Source: Rhizobium halophilum
GTDB lineage: Bacteria > Pseudomonadota > Alphaproteobacteria > Rhizobiales > Rhizobiaceae
Assembly: GCF_021648825.1 (NCBI RefSeq)
Contig: NZ_JAKJHS010000008.1
Location: forward strand, 141,194-205,193
Reading direction: 5' to 3'
Length of the DNA stretch: 64,000 bases
Both the position numbers and the translations under genes were made by a program. Positions within the stretch are counted from its first letter, which is position 1; the number at the start of each line of letters is the position of its first letter. The notes under the pieces are model-generated. The model did not search any database and was not told the DNA's origin. It worked only from the letters and a program-made list of their open reading frames with translations. Positions 36,746-46,142 of this stretch are shown here, in pieces.

Positions 36746-36773
36746 TTGATGCCTCCTCCTGAAAAAACCTAAA

Positions 36774-37751
36774 CTATTGCGGCGACACCACCACTCCCCA
36801 GGGAAGCGCGCCAACCGTCACCGATTGAACCGGCTCGTCCGTTGCGACGTCGATGAAGGTAATGTCGTTTGAGACGCCGTTGGTGCTGATGATCGTCTTC
36901 TGGTCCGGCGTGAAGGCAAGCTGCCAGACACGTTGCCCGACCAGTACGTATTTCTCGACCTCATAGGTTTCCGTGTTCACCACAGCGACGCGGTTGGCCG
37001 GACCAAGCGCCACATAGGCCTTCTTGCCGTCCGCCGTGATCCGGACCCCGACAGGTTGAATGGCTTCGGAACGAAGGCCCGGAATCTCGAAGCTGATCTT
37101 CTGCTTTATCTCGCGGCTCTCATTGTCGATCACCGAAACAGTGCCGCCGATCTCGGCGCTGACCCAGACCTCCGAATTGTCCGGCTTGAACTCGGCGAAC
37201 CGCGGACGGGAATCGACGAGCACGTTGTGCGTGATCTCGTTCGTGGCCGTGTCGATGAAATGCGCCATGTTGGTTGTCTCGGACGTATTGACCATGGCCT
37301 TGCCGTCCGGGCTGATCCCCATGCCCTCGGGCTCCACGCCGACAGGAATTTCGGCCACTACGCTCTTGCTATCGAGATCGATGACGGTGACCAGATTGTC
37401 GTCCTCGTTCGCGACATAGAGTGTCCCGCCATCGGGCGAGAGTACGAAGAGCTCCGGATCAGGTCCCGAAGGCAAGGAGCCGACGATCTGGTTCGTCGCC
37501 GTATCGATAATCTCAATCGTGTCGTCGTCGCTGGCACAAAGGTAGATGAGTTTGCCGTCATGCGAGATGGTGATTCCACGCGGCCGCTGGCCGACCTCGA
37601 TCGTCTGGACGACTTCCATCGTCTCCGAATCCACCACCGTAACTGTGTTGTCCTTTTCGTTCGAAACATAGACCATATAAGCAGAGGCAGGCGTCGCAAC
37701 GCCGGTTGCCAAAGCTAGCGCGCTCGATAAGCAACTCAGTCTTCCAAGCAT
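36774..37751 (-). CDS. PQQ-dependent catabolism-associated YVTN beta-propeller protein
   Basis: 325-residue secreted protein with a signal peptide ending ASA-YMVYVSNEKDNTVTVVD. About seven YVTN-type repeats are visible (VYVSNEKDNTVTVVD, LYVANEDDNLVTVID, VWVSAEIGGTVSVID and others). GAGGAGG precedes the ATG at 37751. It matches the beta-propeller proteins that accompany PQQ alcohol dehydrogenase ABC transporters. Probably a periplasmic binding or scaffolding partner. Confidence 0.88.
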   Translation of the reverse strand: MLGRLSCLSSALALATGVATPASAYMVYVSNEKDNTVTVVDSETMEVVQTIEVGQRPRGITISHDGKLIYLCASDDDTIEIIDTATNQIVGSLPSGPDPELFVLSPDGGTLYVANEDDNLVTVIDLDSKSVVAEIPVGVEPEGMGISPDGKAMVNTSETTNMAHFIDTATNEITHNVLVDSRPRFAEFKPDNSEVWVSAEIGGTVSVIDNESREIKQKISFEIPGLRSEAIQPVGVRITADGKKAYVALGPANRVAVVNTETYEVEKYVLVGQRVWQLAFTPDQKTIISTNGVSNDITFIDVATDEPVQSVTVGALPWGVVVSPQ

Positions 37752-37774
37752 TCCAGATCCCTCCTCAGTCGTTT

Positions 37775-38980
37775 TCAGTCCAGTACGCATTGAGTTTCCG
37801 GTTGATCGACCCCGAGCGTGTCGAGTTCAGAAACCTGATGCAGAAATCCCTCCTGCGGCGACGTCGACACGACCGAGCGCCCATCGCCAAGAAAAATCGG
37901 CTGGCGCAACTGCCCATTCCACGTGCGAAAGGTCAGCTTCTGGCCCTTGAACGCGGCGATAGAGAAATCGGGGCTTCGCAGGTACTCTGCTGTCTTCTGG
38001 GTCTCCGCGCTCTGGGTACGCGTCACAGCTTCGCCGACCACTCGCACTGCCGTCCAGGCAGCCATGTCCTTCCACAGCATCCGTCTGCCATTGGCCTTGG
38101 CGAACCGGTTCTGGATCTGAGTACCGCCCCACTGTTCGCTGGCCGGATGCCATGCGGAAGGTATGAGTCCGGCAGTGCCGGCGACAGGCCGAGGGGTCCA
38201 GGTTCGGTAGGGCACATAGGTGCCGAATACCTCGCTCTCATCGGCCACGAGAACGACGTCATGCTCCGGAAAATCCTGTGTAAACACCGGCATCTGGCGC
38301 TGGATCTGGACCACGCCCGAATCCGTCCTGCGAGCGGTTCCCGTGTCAGTGAACTCCTTTTCCAGCAGGATCTCGCCGCCGAAGCGTTCGGCCGCGCGGC
38401 GAAGAGCGTCGGCGAAGAGCTTGTCACGATCGTGGGACCCGTGGATCAGCACCCAACGGCGCCACTGCTTCCAGATGAGGTATTGAACTAGCCCGTCGGC
38501 AAGCATGGTGCGTGTAGGTGCGGTATGAAATATACGCGAGTGACACGCCTCCTCACGCAGGCGATCATCGGTGGCGCCGATATTGAAAACCAACGCGTCG
38601 CGATTGGAGATCAGGTCAGTGATCGACAGAAGCTGTTCAGCGGAGACATCCATCAGGATGTAGTCCACCCCTTTCGCAATGAGTTCTTCCGTTGCGGCCG
38701 TGATGTCATCATCAAGCTTCACCTCCACGACATCAAGGCCATAGGCCTGACCGAGAAAGCTGCCTGTCGTATTGTTGTCGGCTATCGCCACATTTGCGCC
38801 TGCAACTCCCTCATCCCGCGGCGCAAGGTCGAGCACAGACAGTGTAAGCTGGGGCTCATAGGCCCGAAGATAACCGAGCCGGACCTGCAGTGGCTCCTGG
38901 ACCGGCTGCTGCGCTAGAGCTTCCGAATGGCCAATGGCTGCGAAGGCGGTCATGATGAGCGGCAGGAAGAGAAGCGGCAC
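37775..38980 (-). CDS. ABC transporter substrate-binding protein of the PQQ-dependent alcohol dehydrogenase system (PedA/LutA-like)
   Basis: 401 residues from a GTG at 38980, chosen because GGAGG lies 6 bases upstream and the sequence then reads as a signal peptide (PLLFLPLIMTAFAAIGHSEALA). The mature body (LQVRLGYLRAYEPQLTLSVLDLAPRDEGVAGANVAIADNNTTG) is a type I binding fold seen in the PQQ-associated family. First gene of the leftward six-gene operon, divergent from pqqA. In related systems it serves lanthanide acquisition; this is inference here. Confidence 0.86.
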   Translation of the reverse strand: MPLLFLPLIMTAFAAIGHSEALAQQPVQEPLQVRLGYLRAYEPQLTLSVLDLAPRDEGVAGANVAIADNNTTGSFLGQAYGLDVVEVKLDDDITAATEELIAKGVDYILMDVSAEQLLSITDLISNRDALVFNIGATDDRLREEACHSRIFHTAPTRTMLADGLVQYLIWKQWRRWVLIHGSHDRDKLFADALRRAAERFGGEILLEKEFTDTGTARRTDSGVVQIQRQMPVFTQDFPEHDVVLVADESEVFGTYVPYRTWTPRPVAGTAGLIPSAWHPASEQWGGTQIQNRFAKANGRRMLWKDMAAWTAVRVVGEAVTRTQSAETQKTAEYLRSPDFSIAAFKGQKLTFRTWNGQLRQPIFLGDGRSVVSTSPQEGFLHQVSELDTLGVDQPETQCVLD

Positions 38981-39198
38981 CGGATACCTCCATGAACGAA
39001 GCCCAGGTCCAACCGCGGTCGGATCTGATGAGAATTTCGGTGCCGCAATCAAGGTAGCCGACGGCGATGAATAATCAACCCGCAAGACAGGACCGAGCTG
39101 CCCAAGATTTCGTGAATCGCGAGGGGCTTGGATCATTCGTCATTCAGCGTATGATGACACTGGCCGCAAAACGGCTACCCCGTGGAAGGAGGAACAAC

Positions 39199-39294
39199 AT
39201 GAAGAAGACATGGAAGAAGCCAGCAATGTGCACCGTTGCGGTAGGAATGGAAATGTCCCGCTACTTTCCGGCACAGTTGCCTGCCAAGAAGTAG
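39199..39294 (+). CDS. pqqA: PQQ precursor peptide PqqA
   Basis: 31 residues from an ATG with AAGGAGGAAC upstream. The conserved precursor residues Glu18 and Tyr22 lie in GMEMSRY, spaced E-x3-Y as required for the PqqE crosslink; these two side chains become PQQ. A longer in-frame ORF from 39067 has no ribosome site. About 100 bases separate it from pqqB, a usual place for partial termination that allows excess peptide. Confidence 0.95.
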   Translation: MKKTWKKPAMCTVAVGMEMSRYFPAQLPAKK

Positions 39295-39393
39295 CCACAT
39301 CTTCACCGTCTCATCCGCTTTCGCGGGTGAGACGGATCCGGTCTGGACGTGCACTCTGGTGCACCACGGCAACCGCCTTGACAGGGAGGCTTC

Positions 39394-40332
39394 ATGCGGT
39401 TGAAGATCCTGGGATCCGCCGCGGGTGGCGGCTTTCCCCAGTGGAACTGTAACTTTGATTTGAGTCGAGCGGCGCGTAAAGGCGTAGAGGGCGTCAAGCC
39501 CAGAACCCAGTCCAGCCTTGCGGCTTGTGCAAACGGCACAGACTGGATCATCTTTAATGCCTCACCGGATATCCGTGAGCAGATCGCATCCACGCCAGAG
39601 CTACAACCGGCTGAAGACGCACCGCTTCGCTCCACGCCAATTTCGGCTATCGTTCTGACCAACGCCGATGTCGATCATATCGCTGGGCTTCTTAGCCTGC
39701 GGGAGCGCCAAGCCTTTGTGATTTATGCCACGCGCCGCGTTCTGGAGGTGCTGGAGCAGAACTCGATCTTCAACGTCCTCGATCGTTCTTTAGTCGTGCG
39801 GCGGGAGCTTGTGCTCAACGAGCCGACATCCATACTGTCCTCGCACGGCGCTTCAACGGGATTGACGGTTGAGGCATTTGCCGTTCCCGGGAAGGTGGCG
39901 CTTTTTCTTGAGGATCCAGCTTACGCCGACACCGGGTTCGGCACCAAGACCGGCGACACGATCGGCTTGAGGATCTGGTCCGAAGCCGCTCAGGCCGCCG
40001 CCTTCTACGTTCCCGGTTGCGCCGCTGTTGACGGCGACCTCAAGCAGCGCCTCCATGAAGCCAACTGTCTACTCTTTGATGGCACCGTCTATACGGACGG
40101 TGAGATGATCGATTCCGGCGTCGGACCGAAGACGGGTCAACGAATGGGGCATCTGCACATTTCCGGTCCAGACGGATCGGCGGCGGCTCTTGCTGACGTA
40201 GACATTGCACGCCGGATCTATGTTCATATCAACAACACCAATCCCATTCTGGATGAGCGGTCGCTGGAAGCGGCATGGGTGCGAGAGACCGGTTGGGAGG
40301 TAGGTTATGATGGAATGGAGATTGCACTTTGA
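39394..40332 (+). CDS. pqqB: PQQ biosynthesis protein PqqB
   Basis: 312-residue metallo-beta-lactamase-fold protein: start MRLKILGSAAGGGFPQWNCNF is diagnostic, with metal-site TNADVDHIAGLL near 90. Implicated in hydroxylation of the tyrosine-derived intermediate in PQQ synthesis. The stop overlaps the pqqC start (TTGA). Confidence 0.95.
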   Translation: MRLKILGSAAGGGFPQWNCNFDLSRAARKGVEGVKPRTQSSLAACANGTDWIIFNASPDIREQIASTPELQPAEDAPLRSTPISAIVLTNADVDHIAGLLSLRERQAFVIYATRRVLEVLEQNSIFNVLDRSLVVRRELVLNEPTSILSSHGASTGLTVEAFAVPGKVALFLEDPAYADTGFGTKTGDTIGLRIWSEAAQAAAFYVPGCAAVDGDLKQRLHEANCLLFDGTVYTDGEMIDSGVGPKTGQRMGHLHISGPDGSAAALADVDIARRIYVHINNTNPILDERSLEAAWVRETGWEVGYDGMEIAL

Positions 40333-41087
40333 ACGAATTTGCTGACGCGGCAAAAGGTGGTCTCTCTCCGGAAGGCCTGGAGAAGATTTTGCGCGACGTC
40401 GGCGCCAGCCGTTACCACAACCGCCACCCGCTGCATCACCAGATGACGGCGGGTGCCCTGTCGAAGGAGCAACTGCAGGCATGGGCCTTGAACCGGTATT
40501 GTTACCAGTCTGTCATCCCGCGGAAGGATGCCATGATACTGGCCCGTGCCGAGGATCCGGAATTCCGGGCCGAATGGCGCAAGCGGATCGAGGACCATGA
40601 CGGGACCGATGGGTGGAACGGCGGCATCGCCCGTTGGTTAAAGCTTGCAACCGGGCTCGGACTCGATGGCGAGTTGGTGAAGAGCCAGAAGGGCGCGCTG
40701 CCGGCGACACGCTTCGCCGTGGGCGCATATCTTTCCTTCTGCACCGAGCGAAGCCTGCTGGAAGCGGTCGCCTCGTCGCTGACGGAGCTTTTCTCCCCGG
40801 TCATCATTAGCGAACGCGTGCCGGCAATGCTGGCGAAGTACGATTATATCACCGACGACATACTAGAGTATTTCAGACCCCGGCCAGCACAGGCATCACG
40901 CGATTCCGATTTTGCTCTTGCCTACGTTCTCGCCCAAGCCGACACGCCGGAAAAGCAACAGGCGGTGATCAATGCGCTGATCTTCAAATGTGACGTGTTG
41001 TGGGCAATGCTCGACGCGTTGGAACAAGCCTATGGAGAGCATGGCCGAGTACCGCCCGGCGCCTTCGCCCCGGGGCGGTCACAATGA
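40329..41087 (+). CDS. pqqC: Pyrroloquinoline-quinone synthase PqqC
   Basis: 252-residue all-helical cofactorless oxidase that performs the last ring closure and oxidation to PQQ. Recognisable segments: SRYHNRHPLHHQMTAGALSKEQLQAWALNRYCYQ and IPRKDAMILAR. The start is a TTG overlapping the pqqB stop by four bases, so its translation is coupled and probably weak. Ends with ATGA overlap to pqqD. Confidence 0.95.
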   Translation: MNEFADAAKGGLSPEGLEKILRDVGASRYHNRHPLHHQMTAGALSKEQLQAWALNRYCYQSVIPRKDAMILARAEDPEFRAEWRKRIEDHDGTDGWNGGIARWLKLATGLGLDGELVKSQKGALPATRFAVGAYLSFCTERSLLEAVASSLTELFSPVIISERVPAMLAKYDYITDDILEYFRPRPAQASRDSDFALAYVLAQADTPEKQQAVINALIFKCDVLWAMLDALEQAYGEHGRVPPGAFAPGRSQ

Positions 41088-41380
41088 TGCCGCCACGAGA
41101 GCGCAGGATGTTGACGGCAGACTGCAGACCCATGCTGAAACCTTACGTGCGCCTGCAATATGATCCAGTCCGACAGGCTTGGGCCCTCCTGTCGCCCGAG
41201 AAAGTATTCTGGCCCGACGAAACCAGCCTGGACATTCTGCGCCTGTGCGATGGTGAACGGGCCGTCCATCAGATCTTGGGAACCTTGGCTTCTCAGTATG
41301 AGGCGCGGCCCGAGGAAATTGCATCGGACCTGGAGAGCTTTCTGCAGGAGTGGTCCGACAGGTCTTTGGTGACGCTATGA
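41084..41380 (+). CDS. pqqD: PqqD peptide chaperone
   Basis: 98-residue RiPP recognition element that presents PqqA to PqqE. The core PYVRLQYDPVRQAWALLSPEKVFWPDETSLDILRLCDGERAVHQI is typical. It starts at 41084 overlapping the pqqC stop by four bases, and its stop overlaps pqqE, so pqqBCDE form a translationally coupled cascade. Confidence 0.94.
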   Translation: MMPPRERRMLTADCRPMLKPYVRLQYDPVRQAWALLSPEKVFWPDETSLDILRLCDGERAVHQILGTLASQYEARPEEIASDLESFLQEWSDRSLVTL

Positions 41381-42543
41381 ACACGACTGTACTTCCACCC
41401 ATCGGCATGTTGGCAGAGCTCACCCACCGCTGCCCCCTGCTGTGCGCTTACTGCTCCAACCCCGTCGAACTCCTGAAGGCCAATCGTGAAATGACGACGG
41501 AAGCCTGGCTTTCCTTGTTTGATCAGGCGGCGGATCTTGGGGTGCTGCAAATTCACTTGTCGGGCGGGGAACCGACCTTGCGCCCGGACCTGGAGGTTCT
41601 CGTCGAGCGGTTGGCCAAGCGCGGCGTCTATACCAACCTCATCACGGCAGGCGTTGGGATCGCCGAGGGACGTATAGAGGCGCTTGCCCGAGCCGGGCTC
41701 GATCACGTGCAGGTCAGCTTTCAAGGCGCCTTTCCTCAAACGACCGAAAAGATCGGCAACCACCGCGGCGCCCACGAAAAGAAGATGGAGACGGCAAGGC
41801 GCGTGCGCGCCGCCGGGTTGCCGCTGACGGTCAATGCTCCCATCCATCGGCACAACATCGAGGAGGTGCCAGCCTTCATCGATCTTGCCCTAGCTCTGGA
41901 TGCGGAGCGCCTGGAGATTGCCAATGTGCAGTATGCAGGCTGGGCGCTTCTCAACCGGAATGCGCTGATGCCGGATCGCGGTTCTGTGGAGCGTCAGGTT
42001 GAGATCGTACGCCAGGCCCAGGAGGACCTCTACGGAATTCTTGCCATCGATTTCGTCACCCCGGATTATTTTGCGATCTATCCCAAGCCCTGCATGGGCG
42101 GATGGGCACGCGATGCCTTCGTGGTTGCTCCCGATGGCAGCGTCCTTCCCTGCCACGCCGCTGGGACCATTCCCCACCTTGTCTTCGAACGCTTCGGAGA
42201 CAAAAGCCTTGCCGAAATCTGGCTTCACTCCCCCGCCTTCAATGCCTTTCGCGGCACCGATTGGATGAGCGAGCCCTGCCGCAGTTGCGAACGTCAGGAG
42301 ATCGACTGGGGCGGATGCCGCTGTCAGGCCATGGCTGTCGCTGGCAGTGCTGAAGCCACCGATCCGGCCTGTTCCAGATCACCCCATCACGGCCGAATGG
42401 CCCTGTTGATCGAAGACGCCATGGCAGCCGAAGATGCAGGCTTCCGATACAGGCGTATCAGTAGCCCGTCACCAACCACCCGGTCGGCATCAGAAGACGG
42501 TAAAGTCTATTACCGGGATGCTGCCGTCGCTTCAAACGAGTAA
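41377..42543 (+). CDS. pqqE: PqqA peptide cyclase PqqE (radical SAM, SPASM)
   Basis: 388 residues from the ATG overlapping the pqqD stop. The radical SAM cluster is Cys19-x3-Cys23-x2-Cys26 (HRCPLLCAYC). The SPASM cysteines are in the C-terminal half (PKPCMGGW, VLPCHAAG, EPCRSCERQEIDWGGCRCQ). It forms the carbon-carbon bond between Glu18 and Tyr22 of PqqA. Last pqq gene in the cluster; the protease partners (pqqF/G) are not seen here. Confidence 0.95.
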   Translation: MNTTVLPPIGMLAELTHRCPLLCAYCSNPVELLKANREMTTEAWLSLFDQAADLGVLQIHLSGGEPTLRPDLEVLVERLAKRGVYTNLITAGVGIAEGRIEALARAGLDHVQVSFQGAFPQTTEKIGNHRGAHEKKMETARRVRAAGLPLTVNAPIHRHNIEEVPAFIDLALALDAERLEIANVQYAGWALLNRNALMPDRGSVERQVEIVRQAQEDLYGILAIDFVTPDYFAIYPKPCMGGWARDAFVVAPDGSVLPCHAAGTIPHLVFERFGDKSLAEIWLHSPAFNAFRGTDWMSEPCRSCERQEIDWGGCRCQAMAVAGSAEATDPACSRSPHHGRMALLIEDAMAAEDAGFRYRRISSPSPTTRSASEDGKVYYRDAAVASNE

Positions 42544-42675
42544 GCGAGATAGGCGATCAACTCACAGATGCCGCTACTATCGCACCGGGCGCAGTCTCAT
42601 CTCGGACAAGTTTCCATGCGACCATTCTGTTTTCGACAGATGATTCCTGCAACTGCTCGTGGAGACCGCTAACGA

Positions 42676-43950
42676 ATGGAATCCCCTATGCACTTTGCTC
42701 TCATCTGCCCTCCTTTCAAGAGTCATATCAGGGCGTTCGAAACCATAGGAGACGAACTTGCGCGCAGAGGACACCGCATCAGCTTTCTGATGAACAAGGG
42801 GGCCGAGAAACATGTCTCGGCACGTTTCCCTGTCCACGCTGTTGAAGGGACAGACGACCGTCAGTTGGATGGGGTGATTGCTCGCGCATCAAAGCCTGGT
42901 GGTCCGCTCGGCATTCTCCGGACTGTCCACGATGGTTCCCTGCTGTCCGAGTCTCTATGTCGGCACGCACCGGCACATTTGAGAAAGCTCGGTGTGGAAG
43001 CGATCATCGGAGACCAGATGGAACCGGCGGCAGGGCTTGTTGCACGATACCTCCACCTACCATTCGTGTCGATCGCCTGCGCGCTTCCCATTGAGCGGGA
43101 TGTGGGGATCCCGCTCCCCTTTCTGTCCTGGCCGTACGACACAAGTCCAGGTGGCATCCGCAGGAACCAAGGAGGTGAGCGGGTCGCCCGGCTGTTGCTG
43201 AGTGAGCAACGGCGCCTGATCCGACGGTGGGCGGCTCACTTCGGTCTTGAAGGAGCCTTCGAAGACCTCCAGTCCTGTCTGTCGGATCGTGCCACCATCG
43301 CTCAGACCACCGAGAGTTTCGAGTTTCCTCGCACCGCCAACAGCGGTACCCTCCACCTGCTCGGACCGTTACGGGACGAGAACCCGTCTATGGATCTCCC
43401 GTATCAGGTGGACCCCGAAAAACCGTTTGTCTTCATGTCGCTCGGGACACTGCAGGGCCACCGATACCGACTGTTTCGATCGGCGGCGACGGCTTGCCGG
43501 CAGCTTGGTGTGCAGTTGCTGGTTGCTCATTGCGGCGGATTGAGCAAGAGGCAGGCGGCTGCAGTGGGCGCAACTTGGGTTACCGATTTTGCGCCGCAGA
43601 GGGCGGTAATGGAGCGCGCAGATCTGTGCATCACGCATGGAGGCCTTAACACTGTCATGGATGCGCTGGAGTTCGGAAAGCCATTGCTCGCACTCCCGAT
43701 TGCGTTTGACCAACCTGGTGTCTCGGCTCGCATCATTCACCACGGCGCGGGATTACGCCTGTCGCCCCATCTGATAACGGTGGGGAAGATACGAAAGGCA
43801 CTCGCCAAGCTGCTATCCGATACCGGCTATGCCAAAAGGGCGAAAGACATAGGCGGATCCATCACAACGGCCGGAGGATTGCGGAGGGCTGCCAGTATTA
43901 TCGAGTCTGCAGTCAGGCAACGCGTGGAGGCGGAGCCGATCGCACGCTGA
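42676..43950 (+). CDS. crtX: Zeaxanthin glucosyltransferase-like protein CrtX
   Basis: 424-residue GT1 glycosyltransferase. The N-terminus HFALICPPFKSHIRAFETIGDELARRGHRISFL matches CrtX, and the UDP-sugar motif is ITHGGLNTVMDALEFGKPLLALPIAFDQPGVSARI near 345. It would glucosylate hydroxyl groups of zeaxanthin or astaxanthin. A second ATG at 42688 could be the real start. Convergent with crtE, with 7 bases between the stops. Confidence 0.88.
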   Translation: MESPMHFALICPPFKSHIRAFETIGDELARRGHRISFLMNKGAEKHVSARFPVHAVEGTDDRQLDGVIARASKPGGPLGILRTVHDGSLLSESLCRHAPAHLRKLGVEAIIGDQMEPAAGLVARYLHLPFVSIACALPIERDVGIPLPFLSWPYDTSPGGIRRNQGGERVARLLLSEQRRLIRRWAAHFGLEGAFEDLQSCLSDRATIAQTTESFEFPRTANSGTLHLLGPLRDENPSMDLPYQVDPEKPFVFMSLGTLQGHRYRLFRSAATACRQLGVQLLVAHCGGLSKRQAAAVGATWVTDFAPQRAVMERADLCITHGGLNTVMDALEFGKPLLALPIAFDQPGVSARIIHHGAGLRLSPHLITVGKIRKALAKLLSDTGYAKRAKDIGGSITTAGGLRRAASIIESAVRQRVEAEPIAR

Positions 43951-43957
43951 CGCCTCG

Positions 43958-44935
43958 TCATGCAGCCGAGGTTTGCCGCAAGGCCAACTGATGTATCGAG
44001 CCCAATAGCAGCCGGAGGGCCTCCTCCTCGACGCCACAACGGGATACGGCAGCGTTGGCCGCGTCGAAGTGGAACATGTAAGACCGCCGGGTAGCCGCTT
44101 CACCTCTATCGTTGACCATTGAACTCTTCCCGAGGTCTTTGCCGATGTCCTTGCCGAGCAAGCTGCTGACGGCCGTCGCGTCCAATAGGTCATCGAGTGC
44201 TTGGAACGCCGATCCCACATGAAAGGCGAGTTCGCCTAACGCTTCAGCCTGCTCGTCCGATCGGTCGTCTAGGACGGATGCCATTTCGGCCATGGCAGCA
44301 AACAGCTTGCCTGTCTTGAGCCAGTTCTTCTGCTCCACATGCATTAACTGGTGGGGAATACCTCGCAAATCGACCTCTTGACCAGCAGCCAGCCCGGTTT
44401 GGCCTACGGCCTCGCTCAAGATGGCAACAAGCCGCGCCCGAATGTCGCCGTGGACGTTGTCAACCGCGGCGATGATGTTCATACCTCGGGTCAGGAGAGA
44501 AATAGCGGCGAGAATGGCTGTCGCTTGACCGAAGGCCCTGTGGGTTGTCGGCTTGTCGCGCCTCAGATCGGCGTCGTCCATGCAGGGTAGATCATCGAGG
44601 ATCAGCGAGGCAGTGTGGACCATCTCAATCGCGCATCCGATATCGATCGACGCTTGCAGTTGATCTCTTCGCCGAACGGTAAGAACGAAGAGAAGCGGCC
44701 GGAACCTCTTGCCGCCGCCAAGCAGCGCGTGTCTCATCGCAGCAATCAGATTTGGCGGCGCATATCCTCCACTTTCCAGGAGGACCTGAAGTCTGTCGTC
44801 GATCCTTGCCTTCAGATCGGCGAGGGTGAGACGAAGGCTATCCTGTGGTGAGTTCTTCTGCATCCAGATTATCTGCAGATCCCGGTTCGACGTTTCATCG
44901 GAGGGAAGGGAAATCTGAGTCCGTGTACAGGACAT
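43958..44935 (-). CDS. crtE: Geranylgeranyl diphosphate synthase CrtE
   Basis: Up to 325 residues; the ATG at 44863 would give 301 and is equally possible. The first Asp-rich motif is LILDDLPCMDDAD near 110, the second QALDDLLDAT near 240, and GGGKRFRPLL marks the prenyl diphosphate-binding region. It extends farnesyl diphosphate to the C20 precursor. It is encoded opposite to its neighbours, between crtX and fni, and divergent from fni. Confidence 0.9.
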   Translation of the reverse strand: MSCTRTQISLPSDETSNRDLQIIWMQKNSPQDSLRLTLADLKARIDDRLQVLLESGGYAPPNLIAAMRHALLGGGKRFRPLLFVLTVRRRDQLQASIDIGCAIEMVHTASLILDDLPCMDDADLRRDKPTTHRAFGQATAILAAISLLTRGMNIIAAVDNVHGDIRARLVAILSEAVGQTGLAAGQEVDLRGIPHQLMHVEQKNWLKTGKLFAAMAEMASVLDDRSDEQAEALGELAFHVGSAFQALDDLLDATAVSSLLGKDIGKDLGKSSMVNDRGEAATRRSYMFHFDAANAAVSRCGVEEEALRLLLGSIHQLALRQTSAA

Positions 44936-45026
44936 TTGGCGAGCCTAACCTATATCATATTGCTAACGCCGGCTTGCCGGTTATGCAATTGTATCTGTGG
45001 CACCTATGGCCGGATGAAAGGACCAA

Positions 45027-46058
45027 ATGCTCGCTGAACGAAAAAATCAGCATCTGGACATTGTTTTGGCTGGTGACGCCGTTTCTGGGAGCATTCGAAC
45101 AGGTTTCGAAACAGTCCGGTTCGAGCATGTGGCTCTGCCGGAAATCGACATGGCGGCCATTGATTTATCTACAGTTTTTCTCGGAAAGCGGATTTCCGCA
45201 CCGTTCCTCGTTAGTTCGATGACGGGGGGAGCAGAGAAGGCTCAGCGGATAAATCACAATATCGCTATCGCCTGCGAGGACATCGGAATTCCGTTCGCGG
45301 TGGGATCTCAACGGATCGCTATCGACACGGACGCTGACTGGGGCATGAACCTCGAGCTCCGGCGCCTCGCGCCGTCGGTCCCAATTCTTGCAAATATTGG
45401 AGCGGCGCAGCTAAACACCGGCTACGGCATAGGTCACGCCCGCAAGGCCGTGGAGATGATCGATGCGGATGCATTGATCATCCATCTCAATCCCTTGCAG
45501 GAGGCGGTGCAACCGGAGGGTGACCGTGACTGGAGGGGGCTCACCGACAAGATCGGAGAACTCTGCTGCGGCCTAAAGGTACCTGTGGTGATAAAAGAGG
45601 TGGGGTCAGCGATCTCTCCAGCCGTTGCGAATAGGCTCGCCACCCTAGGCGTCAACATCATCGACGTCGCCGGAGCAGGGGGTACCAGTTGGGCCGCCGT
45701 TGAAGCGCAACGTGCCGGAACGTCCGCAGAGGCTGCAGTCGCTTCCGCGTTCAGCGACTGGGGCCAGCCCACCGCGTTCGCCATCTCGGCTCTCCGGCAG
45801 GCGAGGCCGGACATCTTCATCATCGGCTCAGGTGGCATTCGCACCGGCGTCGACGCGGCGAAGGCCATACGAATGGGCGCGGACTTGGTGGGACAAGCGG
45901 CTTCCGTACTCCGGTCGGCCACGACCTCGCCCGAAGACGTGGTGGAACACTTTGGGATCATGTCCGCACAATTGCGGGTGGCGTGCTTCTGCACCGGATC
46001 TTCAAACCTGGCGGACCTTCGGGTCGCAAAGCTGGAGGCCCCCCCGTTCCACGGATGA
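45027..46058 (+). CDS. fni: Type 2 isopentenyl-diphosphate delta-isomerase
   Basis: 343-residue FMN-dependent isomerase. FLVSSMTGGAEKAQRINHNIA, VGSQRI, ANIGAAQL, HLNPLQEAVQPEGDRDW and VVIKEVGSAIS are diagnostic of the Fni/IDI-2 family. Balances IPP and DMAPP for carotenoid supply. AAAGGA precedes the ATG; the 91-base gap to crtE is a divergent promoter region. Begins the fni-crtY-crtI-crtB operon. Confidence 0.92.
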   Translation: MLAERKNQHLDIVLAGDAVSGSIRTGFETVRFEHVALPEIDMAAIDLSTVFLGKRISAPFLVSSMTGGAEKAQRINHNIAIACEDIGIPFAVGSQRIAIDTDADWGMNLELRRLAPSVPILANIGAAQLNTGYGIGHARKAVEMIDADALIIHLNPLQEAVQPEGDRDWRGLTDKIGELCCGLKVPVVIKEVGSAISPAVANRLATLGVNIIDVAGAGGTSWAAVEAQRAGTSAEAAVASAFSDWGQPTAFAISALRQARPDIFIIGSGGIRTGVDAAKAIRMGADLVGQAASVLRSATTSPEDVVEHFGIMSAQLRVACFCTGSSNLADLRVAKLEAPPFHG

Positions 46059-46142
46059 CCTGTGCAGTCGGACAGACGAGCCGAATGGCCGCAACTTCCA
46101 GCCAATCGTGTCGGCATCCCTCGTTGCACTCCGACGAGAGCC

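Noticed and set aside
39796..41090. Possible CRISPR or tandem repeats
   Set aside because: No regularly spaced repeats were seen here or elsewhere in the window; the only tandem array is the coding GGGN tract at 59796-59933.
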